Positions 1 through 7,430 of a stretch of DNA of 64,000 nt are shown in pieces (position 1 is the first letter of the stretch; every line of letters starts with the position of its first letter). The stretch is from Lachnospiraceae bacterium (GTDB lineage: Bacteria; Bacillota; Clostridia; Lachnospirales; Lachnospiraceae). The notes beneath the pieces were generated by a model. It made no database searches. It was not told the origin of the DNA and worked only from the letters and a program-made list of their open reading frames with translations. The stretch is taken from NCBI GenBank assembly GCA_022792885.1, contig JAAWBX010000036.1, forward strand, positions 1 to 64,000, given 5' to 3'. The position numbers were made by a program, and so were the translations under genes.

Positions 1-92
1 CTCCGGGTGCCCCGTATCGCCATGCGGCGAACATCTAAAGTACACCCTCCGGGTGCCCCGTATCGCCATGCGGCGAACATCTAAAGTATACC
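1..92. repeat. Two tandem copies of a 46-base GC-rich intergenic repeat
   Basis: Two nearly identical units lie head to tail with a period of 46 bases; the shared block beginning CTCCGGGTGCCCCGTATCGC recurs at 1 and 47. The array may extend upstream beyond the window. Each unit can form two small hairpins (CACCC/GGGTG and GCC/GGC arms). A diverged copy in the opposite orientation is at 38591-38658. There is no unique spacer between units, so this is not a CRISPR array. Function unknown. Confidence 0.85.
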
Positions 93-166
93 TTCCTGTC
101 TTTCAGGATGCAAGTGGTTTTCGCGGTATCCGCTGCCGTTTGTCGAAAGCGCACAGGGCCGGCAAA

Positions 167-212
167 GTGTCAAGAAAAAACACTTGACACAGGGAAAAGT
201 CTCGTGTATGAT
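167..212 (+). promoter_or_regulatory. Promoter of ylxM-ffh with overlapping inverted repeat
   Basis: A -35 box TTGACA (184-189) and a -10 box TATGAT (207-212) are separated by 17 bases. The -35 lies in the right arm of a perfect 8-base inverted repeat, GTGTCAAG (167-174) and CTTGACAC (183-190), with an A-rich 8-base centre. The box quality supports a SigA promoter. A role for the inverted repeat as an operator is inference. Confidence 0.75.
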
Positions 213-229
213 AAGCAAGGTGATAAGAG

Positions 230-568
230 ATGGAAAAGTTGGTGGAGCAGACGCTTTTATATGATTTTTACGGAGAGCTTTTGACCGAGCATCAGAAAAA
301 AATCTATGAGAATGTGATTTTTAACGATCTTTCCCTGAGCGAGGCTGCCGCGGACGCGGGGATCTCGAGACAGGGGATTCATGATCTGATCCGGCGGTGT
401 ACGCGCATATTGAGCGAATATGAAGAGAAGCTCCATTTGGTTGAGCGTTTTACGAGAACGCGCCGTCTGACCGGGGAGATCGGACAACTGGTACAGGCTT
501 ATCGGAAGAAACCGGAGGAAGCCTTTTTGACCCGGATTGAACAGATCTGTAAAGAGATACAGGAATAG
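230..568 (+). CDS. ylxM: YlxM family SRP-associated helix-turn-helix protein
   Basis: A 112-residue protein of the UPF0122/YlxM family, a small DNA-binding-like protein that in Firmicutes is encoded directly before ffh and is thought to modulate the signal recognition particle. The region around residues 35-55 (LSEAAADAGISRQGIHDLI) is a sigma-factor-region-4-like helix-turn-helix. The ATG at 230 follows an AAGGTGAT ribosome site. It ends 12 bases before ffh, so the two are co-transcribed from the promoter at 184-212. Family assignment is firm; the exact molecular role is little known. Confidence 0.93.
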   Translation: MEKLVEQTLLYDFYGELLTEHQKKIYENVIFNDLSLSEAAADAGISRQGIHDLIRRCTRILSEYEEKLHLVERFTRTRRLTGEIGQLVQAYRKKPEEAFLTRIEQICKEIQE

Positions 569-580
569 GGGAGAAACGGC

Positions 581-1921
581 ATGGCATTTGAAAGCTTATC
601 CGATAAACTGCAGAGTATTTTCCGGAACCTGAGAGGGAAAGGCCGGCTGACGGAAGCCGACGTTAAGACTGCCTGCAAGGAAGTCAAGATGGCTTTACTG
701 GAGGCGGACGTCAATTTTCGGGTTGTGAAGCAGTTTATCAAGAAGATCGAAGAACGGGCCGTGGGGCAGGATGTTATGAACAGCCTGACGCCGGGGCAGA
801 TGGTGATCAAGATCGTAAATGAGGAGATGGTTTCCCTGATGGGCTCCGAGACTGCGGAGGTGGCGTTAAAGCCGCGGAACCGGATCACCGTTATCATGAT
901 GGCCGGCCTTCAGGGCGCCGGCAAGACGACCACGACGGCGAAACTGGCCGGGAAGTGGAAGGCGAAGGGATACAAGCCTCTTCTGGCCGCCTGCGACGTG
1001 TCCCGTCCGGCTGCAATCGAGCAGTTGAAGGTGAACGGGGAGAAGCAGGGCGTGGAAGTGTTTTCGATGGGAGACGGGCATAACCCGGTGAACATCGCCC
1101 GGGCGGCGTTGGCCCACGCCGGGAAGAATCAGAACAATCTCGTTATTCTGGATACGGCTGGCCGGCTTCATATCGACGAGGATATGATGCAGGAATTGTG
1201 CGGTATCAAGGAAGCCGTCGAGGTGGATCAGACGATTTTGGTGTTGGACGCCATGACCGGCCAGGACGCGGTCAACGCGGCGGGAGCATTTGACGAGCGG
1301 GTGGGAATTGACGGGGTTATCCTGACGAAGATGGACGGCGATACCCGGGGCGGGGCGGCGCTTTCGGTCCGCGCGGTTACCGGCAAGCCGATTTTTTATA
1401 TCGGCATGGGCGAAAAGCTTTCCGATCTGGAGCAGTTCTATCCCGATCGCATGGCTTCCCGAATCCTCGGCATGGGAGACATTCTTTCGCTGATCGAGAA
1501 AGCCGAATTGCAGGTCGATGAAGAAAAAGCCCGCGAGATGGAACGGAAGATGCGTAAAGCCGAATTTGACTTTAACGATTTTTTGGAACAGTTAAGGCAG
1601 ATGCGGAAGATGGGCGGTATCGGAGATTTGCTGGGCATGCTGCCGGGCATGGGAAGCAAGATGAAGAATCTGAAGGTGGACGAAGGCGCCGCCGACAAGA
1701 ATATGCGGCAGACGGAAGCGATTATCTGCTCCATGACCGGAAAAGAACGCAGCAATCCTTCGCTGATCAATCCTTCGAGGAAACGAAGAATCGCGGCCGG
1801 GGCCGGCGTGGAGGTGGCGGAAGTCAACCGTCTTTTGAAGCAGTTTGAACAGAGCCGGAAGATGATGAAGCAGATGTCCGGGATGATGGGTAAAAAGGGC
1901 GGTTTTAAACTCCCTTTTTAG
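581..1921 (+). CDS. ffh: Signal recognition particle protein Ffh (SRP54)
   Basis: The GTPase that binds 4.5S/scRNA and nascent signal sequences and docks with FtsY at the membrane. 446 residues, normal for the family. An N-terminal helical bundle (about 1-90) is followed by the G domain, with a P-loop GLQGAGKTTT at 109-118, DTAGR as G3 and TKMDGD as G4. A methionine-rich M domain follows (from about 300; MLPGMGSKMKN and the tail KMMKQMSGMMGKKGG), which binds RNA and signal peptide. It sits between ylxM and rpsP, the usual Firmicutes order. ftsY is not in the window. Confidence 0.98.
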   Translation: MAFESLSDKLQSIFRNLRGKGRLTEADVKTACKEVKMALLEADVNFRVVKQFIKKIEERAVGQDVMNSLTPGQMVIKIVNEEMVSLMGSETAEVALKPRNRITVIMMAGLQGAGKTTTTAKLAGKWKAKGYKPLLAACDVSRPAAIEQLKVNGEKQGVEVFSMGDGHNPVNIARAALAHAGKNQNNLVILDTAGRLHIDEDMMQELCGIKEAVEVDQTILVLDAMTGQDAVNAAGAFDERVGIDGVILTKMDGDTRGGAALSVRAVTGKPIFYIGMGEKLSDLEQFYPDRMASRILGMGDILSLIEKAELQVDEEKAREMERKMRKAEFDFNDFLEQLRQMRKMGGIGDLLGMLPGMGSKMKNLKVDEGAADKNMRQTEAIICSMTGKERSNPSLINPSRKRRIAAGAGVEVAEVNRLLKQFEQSRKMMKQMSGMMGKKGGFKLPF

Positions 1922-1952
1922 ATAAATGATACCACTTAAGGAGGTGAAAGAA

Positions 1953-2198
1953 ATGGCAGTAAAAATCCGGTTAAAAAGAATGGGTCAGAAAAAAGCTCCT
2001 TTCTATAGAGTAGTTGTGGCTGATGCAAGATCCCCGAGGGACGGAAGGTTCATCGAGGAAATCGGCTATTATGATCCTACGAAAGATCCGAGCGTTATCA
2101 AGATCGATGAGGAAGCCGCGAAGAAGTGGCTGGCAAACGGCGCACAGCCGACGGAGACGGTTGCGAAGATTTTAAAGATCGCCGGTGTCGAGAAATAA
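1953..2198 (+). CDS. rpsP: 30S ribosomal protein S16
   Basis: An 81-residue small-subunit protein that helps 30S assembly. The start [19 protein letters not shown] is the classic S16 N-terminus, and the YYDPTKDP motif is present. The frame is open back to an ATG at 1926, but the ATG at 1953 has a strong AAGGAGGTG site (1938-1946) and gives the family's normal N-terminus, so it was chosen. Only 31 bases separate it from ffh, so it is probably in the same transcript. Confidence 0.97.
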   Translation: MAVKIRLKRMGQKKAPFYRVVVADARSPRDGRFIEEIGYYDPTKDPSVIKIDEEAAKKWLANGAQPTETVAKILKIAGVEK

Positions 2199-2217
2199 TG
2201 CCCGGGAGGTATAGGAA

Positions 2218-2445
2218 ATGAAAAAACTCGTTGAAGTAATTGCGAAATCCCTGGTTGAAAATCCCGACGAAGTCATTGTTTTGGAAACGGAAACGGAACA
2301 GGAAATCGTTCTGGAGCTGCATGTCGCGCCTTCCGATATGGGCAAGGTAATCGGGAAGCAGGGACGTATTGCAAAAGCGATCCGTTCTGTGGTAAAAGCG
2401 GCCGCTTCAAAAGAAGACAGGAAGGTATCACTGGAAATCCGGTAA
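2218..2445 (+). CDS. khpA: KH-domain RNA-binding protein KhpA (YlqC)
   Basis: A 75-residue single-KH-domain protein of the UPF0109/KhpA family. In Firmicutes it pairs with KhpB/Jag and binds many RNAs. The GxxG loop is GKQG within IGKQGRIAKAIR (about residues 43-54). It sits 19 bases after rpsP, the normal order rpsP-khpA-rimM. A composite hairpin with a T stretch follows directly (2453-2516), so at least part of the transcript probably ends here. Confidence 0.95.
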   Translation: MKKLVEVIAKSLVENPDEVIVLETETEQEIVLELHVAPSDMGKVIGKQGRIAKAIRSVVKAAASKEDRKVSLEIR

Positions 2446-2452
2446 AACCTGG

Positions 2453-2516
2453 AAGGCTGCCTGAAGGCGCGGCCCGAATCAAATTCGGGCCGTTGTCGGC
2501 CAGGCGGCCTTTTTCC
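2453..2516 (+). terminator. Nested-hairpin terminator or attenuator between khpA and rimM
   Basis: An outer stem AAGGCTGCCTG (2453-2463) pairs with CAGGCGGCCTT (2501-2511) with one G-U pair. It encloses a perfect 10-base inner stem, CGGCCCGAAT (2470-2479) with ATTCGGGCCG (2483-2492), on a three-base loop. A T run follows (2510-2515). The position inside a housekeeping operon suggests partial termination. Confidence 0.65.
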
Positions 2517-2544
2517 TGCTTTTTTATTGATTTGGGAGGAAAAA

Positions 2545-3057
2545 ATGGAAGACTTTTTGCGGGTCGGCGTGATCACGACAACGCACGGCATCAAAGGCGA
2601 GGTAAAGGTATTTCCCACCACGGAGGATCCCGCCAGGTTCAGGGAACTGAAAGAAATCTGGGTTCAGACCGCGAAGGGAAAAGAAAAAAAGCGAATCGAG
2701 CAGGTAAGATATTTTAAGCAGTTTGTGATTTTGAAGTTGGAAGGGATCTCGGACATCGACCGGGCCCTTTTATATAAAAGCTGCGATCTTTTTGTGGATC
2801 GGGAGCATGCGATCCCTCTGGAAGAGGACGAGTATTATATTTCCGATATCATCGGTCTGGAAGTTATCTCGGATGAGGATGAAAAACTCGGCGTCGTGAA
2901 GGACGTGATTCAGACGGGAGCGAACGATGTCTATGAAGTTTTGCGGGAGAACGGAAAAACCGTGCTTCTGCCGGCGATTCGCTCCTGCATATTGGGGGTG
3001 GATGTGGCAAAGGGAGAGATGCGCGTACATTTAATGGAAGGACTGCTGGATGAATGA
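2545..3057 (+). CDS. rimM: Ribosome maturation factor RimM
   Basis: A 170-residue 16S rRNA processing factor that binds S19 and helps 30S head assembly. The N-terminal RimM beta-barrel starts FLRVGVITTTHGIKGEVKV; a PRC-barrel domain follows from about residue 95 (YYISDIIGLEVISDEDEKLG). The ATG at 2545 is placed after GGGAGGAAAA; six extra in-frame codons upstream lack a ribosome site. It overlaps trmD by four bases (ATGA), indicating translational coupling. Confidence 0.96.
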   Translation: MEDFLRVGVITTTHGIKGEVKVFPTTEDPARFRELKEIWVQTAKGKEKKRIEQVRYFKQFVILKLEGISDIDRALLYKSCDLFVDREHAIPLEEDEYYISDIIGLEVISDEDEKLGVVKDVIQTGANDVYEVLRENGKTVLLPAIRSCILGVDVAKGEMRVHLMEGLLDE

Positions 3058-3806
3058 AGTTTCATGTCTTAACTTTGTTTCCGGATATGGTTGAAAACGG
3101 TCTGCACACCAGTATCATCGGACGTGGCATTGAGAAGGGGCTTTTATCCGTGGAGACCGTGAATATCCGGGATTTTTCGGAGAACAAGCATAACCGGGTC
3201 GACGATTATCCGTATGGGGGCGGGGCCGGTATGGTCATGCAGGCGGGGCCGGTTTGCAAGGCGTGCCGTCATGTGGAAGAGAAGATCGGAAAAAAGGCGC
3301 GGGTGCTTTACATGACCCCCCAGGGCCGTGTTTTTTCTCAGGCCATGGCGGAAGAACTGGCGAAGGAGGAGGATCTGATCTTTCTCTGCGGCCATTATGA
3401 GGGGATCGACGAGAGGGCTTTGGAACAGGTGGTGACGGACGAAGTTTCCATAGGGGACTACGTTCTGACCGGAGGGGAACTGCCGGCTATGGTGATGATC
3501 GACAGCATCGCAAGATTGCTTCCCGGGGTTTTACACAACGCGGATTCCACAGGCAGCGAATCGCATCAGAACGATCGGCTGGAGTACCCTCAGTATACAA
3601 GACCGGAATTGTTTGAAGGAAAAGCCGTGCCGCCGGTGCTTCTTTCGGGGCATCACGCCAATATTGAAAAGTGGCGCGCACAGCAATCGCTGAAGAGAAC
3701 CTGGGAACGGCGGCCGGATCTTCTTTCGAAGACGGAACTTACGGAAGAAGAGCGTCTTTTTGTGGAAAAACTGGAAAAAGGGCTTGCCAAAGAAGAAACT
3801 TCATGA
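3054..3806 (+). CDS. trmD: tRNA (guanine-37-N1)-methyltransferase TrmD
   Basis: Methylates G37 of tRNAs with SAM, preventing +1 frameshifting. 250 residues. Trefoil-knot SPOUT signatures are visible: YMTPQGRVFSQ near residue 85, LCGHYEGIDER near 110 and IGDYVLTGGELPAMVMID near 133. The ATG overlaps the rimM stop. It belongs to the rimM-trmD-rplS string typical of bacteria. The C-terminal region from about 170 is the usual helical tail. Confidence 0.97.
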   Translation: MKFHVLTLFPDMVENGLHTSIIGRGIEKGLLSVETVNIRDFSENKHNRVDDYPYGGGAGMVMQAGPVCKACRHVEEKIGKKARVLYMTPQGRVFSQAMAEELAKEEDLIFLCGHYEGIDERALEQVVTDEVSIGDYVLTGGELPAMVMIDSIARLLPGVLHNADSTGSESHQNDRLEYPQYTRPELFEGKAVPPVLLSGHHANIEKWRAQQSLKRTWERRPDLLSKTELTEEERLFVEKLEKGLAKEETS

Positions 3807-3885
3807 TAAAATTATTCGGTGTTTATATCCGATGGTCCTCTGTTACCGAACGTATTAAGAACATCGAAAATTCAGGAGGAAAGAC

Positions 3886-4233
3886 ATGAACGAGATCATT
3901 CGAAAAATCGAGGCAGAGCAGTTAAAGGACGGCATCACGGAATTCCGGGTAGGCGATACGGTGAGAGTACACGCGAAGATCAAGGAAGGTAACCGCGAGA
4001 GAATTCAGGTTTTCGAGGGCGTTGTCCTGAAAAGACAGAATGGCAGTGTCCGTGAGACCTTTACGGTGAGAAAGACTTCCAACGGCGTCGGCGTTGAGAG
4101 AACCTGGCCGTTGCATTCTCCTTCTATCGATCATATCGAGGTCGTAAGAAAAGGTAAGGTAAGAAGAGCGAAGCTGAACTACCTGAGAGGCCGTGTCGGC
4201 AAGAGGGCCAAGGTAAAAGAGTTAGTAAGATAG
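3886..4233 (+). CDS. rplS: 50S ribosomal protein L19
   Basis: A 115-residue large-subunit protein at the 30S-50S interface. Family motifs are clear: [69 protein letters not shown]. An AGGAGG site (3873-3878) precedes the ATG. It lies 79 bases after trmD; that gap shows no convincing promoter. A terminator-like hairpin follows. Confidence 0.98.
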   Translation: MNEIIRKIEAEQLKDGITEFRVGDTVRVHAKIKEGNRERIQVFEGVVLKRQNGSVRETFTVRKTSNGVGVERTWPLHSPSIDHIEVVRKGKVRRAKLNYLRGRVGKRAKVKELVR

Positions 4234-4246
4234 GTTGTAAGGAGAG

Positions 4247-4285
4247 GGGACAAATACACATCCGTGTTTTGTCCCTTTCCTGCCT
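4247..4285 (+). terminator. Hairpin after rplS
   Basis: GGGACAAA (4247-4254) and ACAC (4256-4259) pair with GTGT (4264-4267) and TTTGTCCC (4268-4275), leaving a single bulged T. The following bases are pyrimidine-rich (TTTCCTGCCTTT) rather than a clean T run, so termination is plausible but may be partial. Confidence 0.55.
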
Positions 4286-4287
4286 TT

Positions 4288-4340
4288 ATCCGGTACGGAG
4301 GCGCATTCCTGCCGGGAAGCCTCCGGTTCGTGTACCGGAT
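4288..4340 (+). promoter_or_regulatory. Long imperfect hairpin in the lepB leader
   Basis: ATCCGGTAC (4288-4296) followed by GGAGGC (4297-4302) pairs with GCCTCC (4319-4324) and GTACCGGAT (4332-4340). This makes a 15-pair stem interrupted by one 7-base bulge. No T run follows and the lepB start is 26 bases downstream. Role unknown; it could be a leader RNA structure. Confidence 0.5.
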
Positions 4341-4365
4341 ATGTAAGAGAAAAGGATGAAGGAAT

Positions 4366-4929
4366 ATGAGTTCCCTGGATTTTTATTCGGTCGATCAGGA
4401 AGAGCATAAACTGCGGGGTGTTACGAACTGGATTGTGGATATTGTGGTCGTAATCGTATTCGCGGTGCTACTGGTAGCGTGGTTCGGCAGCCGTGCCAAA
4501 GTGAGCGGCCATTCCATGAGGCCGGTTCTGGAAACCGGAGATACGGTACTGGTGGACCGTTTGGCTTATGAGCTGAAAGAGCCCGGGCGCTTGGATATCA
4601 TACTGTATCAGACAGGCGGAGACGAGAAAACATCGATCAAGAGAATCATCGGTTTGCCGGGCGAGACGATCCGGATTCGGGACGGCCATCTTTATGTCAA
4701 TGGGGAGCTTTTGGAATTGAAGGATGGGTTGGGCGAAGTGGTGGTTCCCGGTTTGGCTGAAAATGACATTATTTTAGATGAGGATGAATATTTTGTGCTG
4801 GGGGACAATCGGGACAGCAGTGAAGACAGTCGGTTTGAGAATGTAGGTAATGTAAAGCGTTCCCGGATCGTGGGGAAGATATGGTTCCGTATTTCCCCGT
4901 TTGTGAAATTGGGGCCGATAGGGAAATAG
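4366..4929 (+). CDS. lepB: Signal peptidase I (first copy)
   Basis: A membrane serine protease of family S26 that removes signal peptides on the outer membrane face. 187 residues, the short Gram-positive form. One N-terminal transmembrane helix spans about 22-40. Catalytic Ser50 lies in SGHSMRP and catalytic Lys92 in IKRIIGLPGE; the box E motif is FVLGDNRDSSEDSR. It lies between rplS and rbgA, the normal Firmicutes position. A second intact copy follows rbgA. The ATG at 4366 has an AAGGATGAAGGA site. Confidence 0.95.
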   Translation: MSSLDFYSVDQEEHKLRGVTNWIVDIVVVIVFAVLLVAWFGSRAKVSGHSMRPVLETGDTVLVDRLAYELKEPGRLDIILYQTGGDEKTSIKRIIGLPGETIRIRDGHLYVNGELLELKDGLGEVVVPGLAENDIILDEDEYFVLGDNRDSSEDSRFENVGNVKRSRIVGKIWFRISPFVKLGPIGK

Positions 4930-4941
4930 AGAGGTTATAAT

Positions 4942-5796
4942 ATGGATTTTCAATGGTATCCGGGCCATATGACGAAGGCGAAGCGGGCCATGCAGGAGGA
5001 TATCCGTCTGGTGGACCTGGTGATTGAACTTTTGGACGCGAGGGCGCCGGGGAGCAGCCGGAATCCGGATATTGATACGCTTGCGAAAGGAAAGGCCAGG
5101 CTGGTCGTGCTGAACAAGGCCGATCTGGCCGATGAATCGGCGAACCGGGCCTGGTCGGATTATCTGTCCGGATCCGGTGCATCCGTGCTCTGTATGGACG
5201 CGCGTTTGGGGAACGGAAAAAAGAAAGTGCAGGAAGGAATTTTAAAAGCCTGCGAGAAGAAAATAGAGCGGGATCGAAGGCGCGGTATCTTAAATCGTCC
5301 GGTTCGGGCGATGGTAGCGGGCATCCCCAATGTGGGTAAGTCTACTTTTATCAATACGCTGGCCGGCCGCGCTTCGGCAAAAACCGGGAATAAACCCGGC
5401 GTGACCCGGGGGAATCAATGGATTCGGCTGAACAAACAGGTGGAGCTTTTGGATACGCCGGGGATCCTCTGGCCGAAGTTCGAAGATCCGGAAGCGGGGC
5501 TTAAGCTGGCCTGGCTCGGTTCCATCAAAGAAGAGATCCTGAATACGACCGGGCTGGCAACGGAACTGATCGATTTTTTGCAGAGAAGTAAACCGGACTG
5601 TCTGGCGGAACATTACGGGATTTTACCGGAGGCGGGGGCGGAGCGGATCCTGGAACAGATCGCGGAGGCCAGAAATTGCCGGATGAAGGGGAACGAGCCG
5701 GATACGGAGAGGGCCGCATTTTTGCTATTGAATGATTTTCGCAGTAACCGGCTGGGAAGAATTACGCTGGAGCTGCCGGAGGGAGGCAAGGACTGA
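4942..5796 (+). CDS. rbgA: Ribosome biogenesis GTPase RbgA (YlqF)
   Basis: An essential-type GTPase that promotes late 50S assembly, including entry of L16. 284 residues. The GTPase motifs are circularly permuted as in this family: NKAD (58-61) comes first, then the P-loop GIPNVGKST (127-135), then DTPG (171-174). The N-terminus MDFQWYPGHMTKAKR is typical. A C-terminal ANTAR-like helical domain starts near 200. It sits between the two signal peptidase genes, 12 bases after the first. Confidence 0.97.
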   Translation: MDFQWYPGHMTKAKRAMQEDIRLVDLVIELLDARAPGSSRNPDIDTLAKGKARLVVLNKADLADESANRAWSDYLSGSGASVLCMDARLGNGKKKVQEGILKACEKKIERDRRRGILNRPVRAMVAGIPNVGKSTFINTLAGRASAKTGNKPGVTRGNQWIRLNKQVELLDTPGILWPKFEDPEAGLKLAWLGSIKEEILNTTGLATELIDFLQRSKPDCLAEHYGILPEAGAERILEQIAEARNCRMKGNEPDTERAAFLLLNDFRSNRLGRITLELPEGGKD

Positions 5797-5799
5797 CCT

Positions 5800-6399
5800 A
5801 TGGGAAACGCAGAGAACTGGGAAGAGATGTCGGAAGAACCGGGGAAAGAACCGGTTTCCGGTTCGAAAAAAGCGCTTGGCGCCGTGCTGGAATTGCTTGT
5901 TTACGCGGCGGTAGTGTTATCTTTGACTTTTTTGATCGTGAACTACGTGGGGCAGAGGACCATGGTTTCCGGGCAGTCCATGTATCCGATGCTGGAGAAC
6001 GGGGATCAGCTTTTGGTGGATAAGATATCTTATGTATTTACAAAACCGCAGCGGTTTGATATTGTGGTCTTTCGATATCTTTATAAGGAGAATACATACT
6101 ATATCAAGCGGGTGATCGGTCTGCCCGGGGAGACGGTGCAGATCACGGACGGGACGATTTATATCAACGGGGAAGTGCTCGAGGAGAATTACGGGTATGA
6201 GCCGATCCGGGAAGCCAAACGGGCTTCCGAACCGATTCTTCTGGGTGAAGACGAGTATTTTGTGCTGGGTGACAACCGCAACGACAGTTCGGACAGCCGG
6301 GATGTGGCGGTAGCCAACGTTTCCAGGGATCAGATCATCGGAAAGGCTTTCGTGCGGATCTGGCCTCTGAATCATCTTACCATCATCCGCCATCAGTAA
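5800..6399 (+). CDS. lepB: Signal peptidase I (second copy)
   Basis: A second S26 signal peptidase of 199 residues, 3 bases after rbgA. A hydrophilic N-tail (about 1-24) precedes one transmembrane helix (about 27-47). Catalytic Ser60 is in SGQSMYP and Lys103 in IKRVIGLPGE; the FVLGDNRNDSSDSR box is intact. The sequence clearly differs from the first copy outside the motifs, so it is a real paralogue and not an assembly duplicate. Differing substrate sets are possible but not shown by the sequence. Confidence 0.95.
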   Translation: MGNAENWEEMSEEPGKEPVSGSKKALGAVLELLVYAAVVLSLTFLIVNYVGQRTMVSGQSMYPMLENGDQLLVDKISYVFTKPQRFDIVVFRYLYKENTYYIKRVIGLPGETVQITDGTIYINGEVLEENYGYEPIREAKRASEPILLGEDEYFVLGDNRNDSSDSRDVAVANVSRDQIIGKAFVRIWPLNHLTIIRHQ

Positions 6400-6413
6400 C
6401 GGAGGAAAGTTTT

Positions 6414-7085
6414 ATGACGGAAAAACAGCGGCTTCGATGGGAACAGGAAGTTTTGCGGACGGAGGCCATGCTTCGCTTCGAAAAAGAGTATGGAAAAACA
6501 TATACCTGGATCTGCGGGGTGGACGAAGCCGGACGGGGGCCTTTGGCCGGCCCGGTCGTGGCCGGCGCGGCGGTTCTGCCCAAGGAGGACGTCATTTACT
6601 ATCTGAACGATTCCAAGAAGCTTTCCGAGAAAAAACGGGAAGAATTGTTCCAACAGATTCGGGAGCGGGCGGCGGCCTGGGGAGTCGGGATCGTTTCTCA
6701 CGCCCGGATCGATAAGATCAATATTTTACAGGCGACCTATGAAGCCATGAGAGAGGCGGTCGCCGGGCTTTTTCGGGAGCCGGATCTTTTGCTGAACGAC
6801 GCTGTGAGGATACCGGATGTGACGATCCCCCAGGTTCCGATCGTCAAAGGGGATGCGAAGAGCGCTTCCATTGCGGCGGCCAGTATCCTGGCCAAAGTGA
6901 CGAGGGATCATATAATGGAGGAGTATGAAGAACTTTATCCGGAGTATGGTTTTGCCAAACACAAAGGTTATGGGACGAAGGCCCATATCGAAGCGCTTAA
7001 AACGTATGGCCCCTGCCCGATTCATCGGAGGACTTTTATTCGAAAGTTTGTGGAGAATGGAGAGACGAACGAATCAACGACTTGA
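6414..7085 (+). CDS. rnhB: Ribonuclease HII
   Basis: Cleaves RNA in RNA-DNA hybrids and removes misincorporated ribonucleotides. 223 residues. The catalytic block DEAGRGPLAGPVVAG starts near residue 38, NDSKKLSEKKREEL near 66 and KGDAKSASIAAASILAKVTRD near 143, with the conserved tail KGYGTKAHIEAL. A GGAGG site precedes the ATG. It follows rbgA and lepB as in many Firmicutes and overlaps yraN by 29 bases. Confidence 0.97.
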   Translation: MTEKQRLRWEQEVLRTEAMLRFEKEYGKTYTWICGVDEAGRGPLAGPVVAGAAVLPKEDVIYYLNDSKKLSEKKREELFQQIRERAAAWGVGIVSHARIDKINILQATYEAMREAVAGLFREPDLLLNDAVRIPDVTIPQVPIVKGDAKSASIAAASILAKVTRDHIMEEYEELYPEYGFAKHKGYGTKAHIEALKTYGPCPIHRRTFIRKFVENGETNESTT

Positions 7086-7410
7086 GGGCAGCCGCTACGA
7101 GGAAATGGCAGCTGCTTATTTATCCGAAAAAGGCATGGAGATCGTGGCCCGTAATTATCGGAATCGGACCGGGGAGATCGATATTATAGCCAGAGACGGG
7201 AACGCGTATGTATTTGTGGAAGTGAAAGGGCGAAAAGACAGCCGTCTGGGAGACCCGGCGGAGGCGGTGACCGGTAAAAAGCAGGCGGTAATCCGGCGGA
7301 CGGCGGCCTGGTATCGGATGAAGGAGGGGCTTACGGAGGATACGCCCTGCCGTTTTGATGTCGTTACCGTTTTGGGGAGCGAGATACGCTGGATCCCGAA
7401 CGCATTTTGA
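7057..7410 (+). CDS. yraN: UPF0102 family nuclease-fold protein YraN
   Basis: A 117-residue member of the YraN/UPF0102 family with a restriction-endonuclease-like fold. The core is visible: GEIDIIARDGNAYVFVEVKGRKDSRLGDPAEAV (about residues 37-70), including the E-V-K type catalytic signature. The frame is open far upstream inside rnhB; ATG 7057 gives the family's normal N-terminus (EGSRYEEMAAAYLSEKGMEIVARNYR) and was chosen. rnhB-yraN adjacency is common. Cellular function is unsettled, with links to DNA recombination in other species. Confidence 0.88.
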   Translation: MERRTNQRLEGSRYEEMAAAYLSEKGMEIVARNYRNRTGEIDIIARDGNAYVFVEVKGRKDSRLGDPAEAVTGKKQAVIRRTAAWYRMKEGLTEDTPCRFDVVTVLGSEIRWIPNAF

Positions 7411-7430
7411 GAATGAGACAGGAGAGGATT

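Noticed and set aside
1-92. Tandem repeats as a CRISPR array
   Set aside because: The two units abut directly with no unique spacer, and a related unit stands alone at 38591. No cas genes are nearby.
4366-6399. The two lepB genes as an assembly duplication
   Set aside because: They differ in length and sequence outside the catalytic boxes and have different spacing to neighbours.
6925-7056. Longer N-terminus for yraN inside rnhB
   Set aside because: Homologous families start at about the chosen position, and the extension merely reads rnhB in another frame.
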